Shown: piece by piece, positions 59,190 to 64,000 of the stretch
How positions within the stretch are numbered: position 1 is the first letter of the stretch
Layout of the letters: each line of letters begins with the position of its first letter
Assembly: GCA_963556255.1 (NCBI GenBank)
Contig: OY744615.1
Location: 23,635,191-23,699,190, forward strand
Length of the DNA: 64,000 nucleotides
Reading direction: 5' to 3'
Source of the DNA: Allolobophora icterica
Lineage: Eukaryota > Annelida > Clitellata > Crassiclitellata > Lumbricidae
Translations under genes and position numbers: made by a program
The notes under the pieces: model-generated
Seen by the model: only the letters and a program-made list of their open reading frames with translations
What the model was told of the DNA's origin: nothing
The model's database searches: none

Positions 59190-59262
59190 GTCATTGATTT
59201 TTGTAATTCATGTAAAGCGCTCTTTTCTTCGACCTCGGCTGAGCTACGGCGCTATATAAACC
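59190..59262 (+). mobile_element. L2-like 3' end leading into an (ATT)n tail
   Basis: catgtaaagcgctcttttct, then gctacggcgctatataaacc, the two-block 3' end typical of L2 elements and L2-tailed SINEs, running directly into ATT triplets. Confidence 0.65.
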
Positions 59263-59349
<87 letters not shown>

Positions 59350-59376
59350 TATTATTATTATTATTATTATTATTAC
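59263..59376. repeat. (ATT)n microsatellite
   Basis: About 110 bp, continuous with the retroposon 3' end. Confidence 0.97.
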
Positions 59377-59525
59377 TAGCTGTAAACCCGTGAAAAATCA
59401 CGGTATATAAAAAACAATTATTAATAACGTCATATTATAGGCCTATAGCCGTCGTCAAGACAACCGTCAAGACAACCGTCGCCAAGGCGGCAGTATAGTG
59501 ACGTCACAATAGTGTTTGTTTACGG

Positions 59526-59526
<1 letters not shown>

Positions 59527-59592
<66 letters not shown>
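59527..59592. repeat. (CAGA)n microsatellite
   Basis: Pure cagacaga array of about 65 bp. Confidence 0.97.
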
Positions 59593-59617
59593 GTACAACG
59601 GTTATTATGTAAGTTGA

Positions 59618-59619
<2 letters not shown>

Positions 59620-59679
<60 letters not shown>

Positions 59680-59680
59680 T
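59620..59680. repeat. (ATT)n microsatellite
   Basis: Pure ATT; directly followed by one ctgaggga/tacctcag motif (59682-59706). Confidence 0.97.
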
Positions 59681-59814
59681 GCCCTGAGGTACTTCATTCC
59701 CTCAGGGACCTAGAGATTAAGTGTGTTATTTTTCTGAAACGGTTATTCCTCGTCCAAGTCAGATTGGGCTGCCACCATGGAACCGCTAAAGGCCACTGCG
59801 TTGAACCGTTAGAT

Positions 59815-60033
59815 AATTACTTTATAATCTCGAATACCCATAAGCTAGGCAAAATGCTTGGAATTTACCAAATTGCGTTGCTAGCATAACCATAGACTAA
59901 TTGCAACTAAATTAAATCTATCGGCTTCCGTAGAGCCGTAATAATTAAAATGTTTAAAATCAGGACGCACGGTGGATGTAAAACGTGTATAACGGTCTTG
60001 TCTTGTCTTGTCTTGTCTTGAACCTTCCTCGAC
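59815..60033 (-). mobile_element. 5'-truncated copy of the RTE-like LINE 3' UTR
   Basis: Nearly identical over about 200 bp to 58308-58505: cgaatacccataagctaggc, ttgctagcataaccatagac, atctatcggcttccgtagag, gtaaaacgtgtataacggtc. It ends with a longer (tcttg)n run and the last dozen bases of the ORF (aaccttcctcga). Confidence 0.8.
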
Positions 60034-60039
60034 GCACAA

Positions 60040-60361
60040 ATCAACATTAAAATATATCCATCTAATTGTCATCTGAACTCAGATGCGGATTAGACATGTT
60101 CAACATGTTCGGCCGAGCAGAGGCCCCCACACTTCAGGGGCCAAACACATACAAAAGAAAAAATTTCAATATTGTTAAGTCCTAAAAGATGTATACTTTA
60201 ACACTATGGATTGGATAATCATTCGCTGGGATATCATTTCTGTGCTGATGATATTCAATTTCATTTGAGTCAGTCTTGTGACTCATCTGTGCAGCTGTCC
60301 TTGACAAAGTGTAGTCTTGGATCGCGGCCAATAAACTCCTCCTTAACCCAACAAAGACTGA

Positions 60362-60363
<2 letters not shown>
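60040..60363 (+). repeat. Segmental duplicate, left copy
   Basis: Matches 60937-61258 closely from tcaacattaaaatatatcca through aacccaacaaagactgaatt. Then it breaks off into (ATT)n exactly where the other copy continues into LINE coding sequence. Confidence 0.9.
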
Positions 60364-60424
<61 letters not shown>

Positions 60425-60453
60425 TATTATTATTATTATTATCATTATTATTA

Positions 60454-60551
<98 letters not shown>

Positions 60552-60552
60552 G
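60364..60552. repeat. (ATT)n microsatellite, about 190 bp
   Basis: ATT triplets with a few atc and act changes. Confidence 0.98.
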
Positions 60553-60936
60553 TGACTATACCTGATCGCAATGTATACGAAGAACGCAGCACAAGGAGAT
60601 GTATGGGGGCAATGAACTCAGACTAAGTCTGCAATCGATTGAATGTTTCAAATGGATCATCTGCGCTTTCGTAGATCGTAAGTTATAGGCCCTACGAAGG
60701 CTAAAATTCCATTTCTAGTACATTTCGAGCTCATGTATGTAATGTCTGTGGTCAACCGATGATGTCAACCGACGATGCTCAACGTATTCCTGTTGTTGTT
60801 CGGTTGACCTAACGGCGGCTGCTGATGCCGAGAATGCCACGTGGCAACACGTAAGCAACTCTTCAACCAACCGCAGTTCGTGAACATAGATTTCGGTGAA
60901 TAGCTCTGTACACACACGCACGCACACTCACGCGCG
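60553..60936. other. No gene recognised
   Basis: Unique sequence between the two duplicate copies. Confidence 0.5.
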
Positions 60937-61258
60937 TCAACATTAAAATATATCCATCTAATTGTCATCTGAACTCAGAGGTGGATTAAGACTTGTTCAA
61001 CCTGTTCGAACGAGCAGGGGCCCCATACTTCAGAGGCCCAACACATACAAAAGAAAAAAATTCAATATTGTTATGCCCAAAAAGATGTATACTATAGATT
61101 GGATAATCATTCGTCGGGATATCATTTCTGTGCTGATGATATTCAATTTCGTTTGAGTCGGTTTTGTGACTCATCTGTGCAGCTGTCTTTGACAAGGTAC
61201 AGTCTTGGATCGCGGCCAATAAACTCTTCCTTAACCCAACAAAGACTGAATTTCTGCT
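60937..61258 (+). repeat. Segmental duplicate, right copy
   Basis: Right copy of the roughly 320-bp duplicate; its second half is the RT active-site part of the LINE at 61085-62650. The first half contains gaggtggattaagacttg, which resembles a hAT left end. Confidence 0.9.
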
Positions 61259-62650
61259 ACTGGGCACTCCACATGCAGCAACTGAAAGATTTTTACGCAT
61301 ACGCAGAATTAGGCGTTATGTATCCATGGATGTGTGCAAGGACATCTCTAGCAAATGCATGGTTTCCCAGTCGCATAGATAACTGTAACTCGCTTCTTAC
61401 TGGTATCAGTAAGTCAAACTTTGTGAAGCTGCAGAGAGTTCAGAACTCTTTGGCTAGAGCCATAACTATAGTACATTCAAATATGAACATAAATTTATTA
61501 TGACCTCTGTTGTCACGTTCCCTAAGGAGCATGCACGTTTCACGATTCGTTGAGGTTATCGAAGATTTTTATTGACTACAACTACAGATAATGACTTGAA
61601 AAATAGATAAAAGATATATCTACATGAAACTATTGTTCTCGGTTCCGTCCTCCACCAGTGTGTGCACCACTCGTCTTCCTCCACGTAGCGTCAGCGTCAC
61701 TGTCCCGTCTTATCGTTCACAGCGGCAATGCGCAATTGCCCCTCTGATATATATCGTTCATCCGTCGTGTCTGCACAACGTGTCGAGCAGCGACCGACAC
61801 GGTCAAATCTCCGCTCGATTCCTCTTTATTCAAACGCGTCCCGACTGCTGCCGTTGAAGGTTCCCCAACCAGCGTCCAGAATGTCCTCCGCAGCTGGCTT
61901 ATATCATGGTCCGCACATTTGTTGATGCACCCGGTCCTAGATCGGGCTCAGGTGTTGACGCCTCGGGCCAAGAGTTGTTGTGCTCCACGGTCGACCTGCG
62001 CCATGACCAACCCCATGAAGCGTGTCGGCTTTCGGCGAAAGCGTGGGATGATCGGTCGGCTGCATGATGCGCGGTCATTGCACCCTGCAGATATCGGTCG
62101 CCTCGGGTTCGCGGTCATTGGACCACTTTCGACGTCGTCCGATATGGCATCATACCCGTCATCTATAGCGGTGTGACACCTGTGTTTAAATCTGTGCATT
62201 TGCTTCCTGTTCAGCAAAGAATTAGTTTCAAGTTGAGGCTCGTAGTTTATAAAACTTTGAATTCTGGTCAGACGCAATACTTAAAATCAGTTCTTATTCC
62301 ACAGACTTATCAGTATTCAACGAAGACACCTGATGATCATCTTTGTCTGGTCATACCTAAATAGAGAGCTGTTCTTGATGAACGAGCATTTTCGATTGCT
62401 GGACCTACTTTTTTGGAACTCTTTCCCTGTGTCTGTGCGCTCTGCTCCATCACGTTTGTCATTTCGTTCTCAACTTAAACTTTACCTCTTTCAAATTGCT
62501 TATCCGCCATAGGCTGCCTCTCTGTCTTATTGACTGATTGTCCGGAAATTGACCTGATTACGACTTGGTTTTGGTGTGCCTTCGGTTGTTGCCTTATGCA
62601 TTAGACACCGGCGCAATAGAAGTTACTAATCGCAATTACAATTACACCTT
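61085..62650 (+). pseudogene. L2/CR1-like LINE ORF2 3' half, interrupted by a solo LTR
   Basis: The plus strand starts at the RT active site (YHFCADDIQFRLS, a YADD variant), then NPTKTEFLLLGTPHA in another frame, NCNSLLTGISKSNFVKLQRV, QNSLARAITIV, and after the LTR insertion TPVFKSVHLLPVQQRISFKL, RLVVYKTLNSGQTQYLKSVL, then the C-terminal PTFLELFP and SFRSQL blocks with stops. The tail (62505-62650) ends in ...gcaattacaattacacc. Frameshifts are frequent. Removing the LTR and one copy of its 5-bp duplication restores a continuous coding match across the junction. Confidence 0.9.
61511..62178. mobile_element. Solo LTR, 668 bp, inserted in the LINE
   Basis: It begins TGTCACGTTCCC and ends GGTGTGACA; the terminal 6 bp TGTCAC/GTGACA are a perfect inverted repeat with TG...CA ends. 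Flanking 5-bp duplications are tctgt (61506-61510) and cctgt (62179-62183), one difference. There is no internal retroelement sequence, so the copy probably arose by LTR-LTR recombination. Orientation is unresolved; a tttatt at 61825-61830 would be a polyadenylation signal if it reads on the minus strand. Ty3/Gypsy-like is likely from the 5-bp target but unproven. Confidence 0.85.
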
Positions 62651-62826
62651 CTAGAGTCTGATGGCCAGACTATATTAGTTGTGGCAACTTAATAGTCTTA
62701 ACAAACCTTCCCAAGTGGCCAGATACAACAATATATATGTACAATTGTACATATATATATAATTATATATATAGGCCTATATAGGTTAAGGATTTGAACA
62801 AGAAGTGTGTCCAATACGTTATGCTA

Positions 62827-62897
<71 letters not shown>

Positions 62898-62995
62898 CCT
62901 AGGTTTTCTTTAGATTTGTCCTAACTTAATCAAAGTCAGTTGCTCAAATTGCTTAGACTTTCTGATAAAAGAAATTTTCCATTTAGAGCAAGTGT
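62651..62995. other. AT-rich spacer with (TA)n array
   Basis: A TA array at 62828-62897. It also contains a gtacaattgtac palindrome near 62740. Confidence 0.85.
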
Positions 62996-62999
62996 GGGG

Positions 63000-63225
63000 C
63001 GTGGTGGCTCAGTGGTAAGTTCGGCGCCTTGTGACCGGAGGGTTGCAGGTTCGAATCCCACTCTAGCCGCTGCGTACGGACCTTGGGCAAGTCCTTCACT
63101 CGCAATTGCTCGTGGTGCTTCGGCGTGAAAATTCCGGCACAGTATCTATGCTGTAGTCGGGAGCGCCTCTGAGTAGTAGTTGACTTCGAGAGGCGCTATA
63201 GAAATATCCGGAATAAATAAATAAA
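63000..63225 (+). mobile_element. CORE-SINE-like element with L2-type tail, apparently full length
   Basis: A box tggctcagtggt and B box ggttcgaatccc form the tRNA-like head. Then comes ggaccttgggcaagtccttc (matching the MIR CORE word over about 15 bases), a body of about 100 bp, and the tail gagaggcgctatagaaat with aataaataaataa. Confidence 0.9.
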
Positions 63226-63452
63226 GTGTGAAAATTCAAGCAAACCAAGTTTTCGTAGCCAATAATCCTAGGCCTAATTGTTCAGGCTGTAGAGTTTTGA
63301 AGCATTTTTAGAAACAATGTCTATAGTGATTTTAAGTATAGCCTAATCAATTTTTATGCAGTTATTAAGCTACTAGAATTGTTTCTCATAAGTACATTTA
63401 AACTTAATGTCTTTCTTCAAAGATTTTATCGAATCTGATTTGGATTTTGAAG
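63226..63452. other. No gene recognised
   Basis: AT-rich unique sequence. Confidence 0.5.
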
Positions 63453-63460
63453 TCTTAGAT

Positions 63461-63810
63461 CAGGGGTGGGCAAACTACGGCCCGCGGGCCGGATTCGGCC
63501 CTCCAACACTTTTCATCCGGCCCCACAATTCTTCAGAAAATTTAAAAAACCAAAGAATTCAGATCTAAACTTGAACTCAAACTGCGAATTGCAGTCAATG
63601 CTATCACTCCGATTATGGGAAACTTGATAATTCATGCTCACAGTTGCATACATCTCACTATAGTAACAGGTAAAGTATATTTGATACATTATAAATAAGT
63701 AAACTTCTTTTCATGTTTGTCGTTGTTAAAAGTAAAAAATTTGTTACCGGCCCTCCAAATTTTTTTAGCCTTTAATGTGGCCCAATGTGCAAAAAGTTTG
63801 CCCACCCCTG
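63461..63810. mobile_element. hAT-like MITE, 350 bp, CAGGGGTGGGCAAACT ends
   Basis: Ends are CAGGGGTGGGCAAACT and (inverted) CAGGGGTGGGCAAACT. The left flank is tcttagat; the right flank is tcacttagat, i.e. the same 8 bp with a 2-bp insertion. Subterminal ggcccgcgggccgg and cggccctcc words are characteristic of widespread animal hAT MITEs with this end. Confidence 0.88.
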
Positions 63811-64000
63811 TCACTTAGATGAATGAATGAATTAGTATAACCGTGATAGAACGGCTGTCATTGCGAGATAAATTATATGGGGCAACCTACGTCAACGAAA
63901 TTCCACGCATATCAAGCTCTTCCATGACTTTTCGCATACTACCTACATGTATACGGTAGGCCTATATATTTAGGTTATCTAAGATCGAGACCGCTGTTGA
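63811..64000. other. No gene recognised (window end)
   Basis: Unique sequence with two taggcctata-type words. Confidence 0.5.

Overview
This is eukaryotic genomic DNA, not bacterial. The real genes are split by GT-AG introns, coding density is very low, and long microsatellites (GAT, ATC, CATC, TCTA, CTA, GA) make up much of the window. The rest is dominated by DNA transposons, tRNA-derived SINEs and decayed non-LTR retrotransposons. The GGCCTA word recurs throughout, mostly as taggcct(a), a habit I associate with echinoderm and related marine deuterostome genomes. Together with a 5-HT1A-like receptor, an OSGIN-type flavoprotein and an invertebrate-type EF-hand exon, this suggests a marine invertebrate, most likely a deuterostome. 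That assignment is inference.

Two gene models are well supported, both on the minus strand. (1) A two-exon aminergic GPCR, 5-HT1A-like, at 16327-18969 encodes 514 residues; its single intron splits the arginine codon of the DRY motif. (2) A five-exon OSGIN-like FAD-dependent oxidoreductase at 49746-56767 encodes 546 residues; all four splice junctions agree in phase. Weaker gene evidence is an orphan EF-hand exon (1621-1804), a 294-codon heptad-repeat reading frame with a unique C-terminal tail (10251-11135), and two candidate exons (26347-26515 and 45228-45318).

Mobile DNA by region. 1-1600: minus-strand LINE pieces cut by a hAT MITE. 3820-7325: a 3.5-kb hAT element with intact ends, holding remains of two different hAT transposases, the second split by a further nested hAT element. 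9-15 kb: SINE, MITEs, minisatellite ORF. 19-21 kb: SINE and a self-similar MITE. 29-33 kb: four hAT-type elements, one containing a SINE. 34.9-36.1 kb: broken LINE reverse transcriptase. 36-43 kb: MITE, an inverted repeat, a piggyBac deletion derivative and large CATC arrays. 45-49 kb: three more terminal-inverted-repeat elements and a SINE. 49-57 kb: OSGIN, whose introns hold a LINE fragment, a minisatellite and a MITE. 57-64 kb: MITE, RTE-like and L2/CR1-like LINE remains, a solo LTR inserted in one of them, a SINE and a final MITE.

Seventeen hAT-like elements could be delimited by terminal inverted repeats plus 8-bp target duplications (perfect, or with one difference). They belong to about 15 end-sequence families, so this locus has received repeated, independent hAT insertions. 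The most unusual structures are the nested hAT stack, the minisatellite-bearing hAT family (two copies), the heptad ORF, the 63-bp inverted repeat at 38.0/39.7 kb and the solo LTR inside a LINE.
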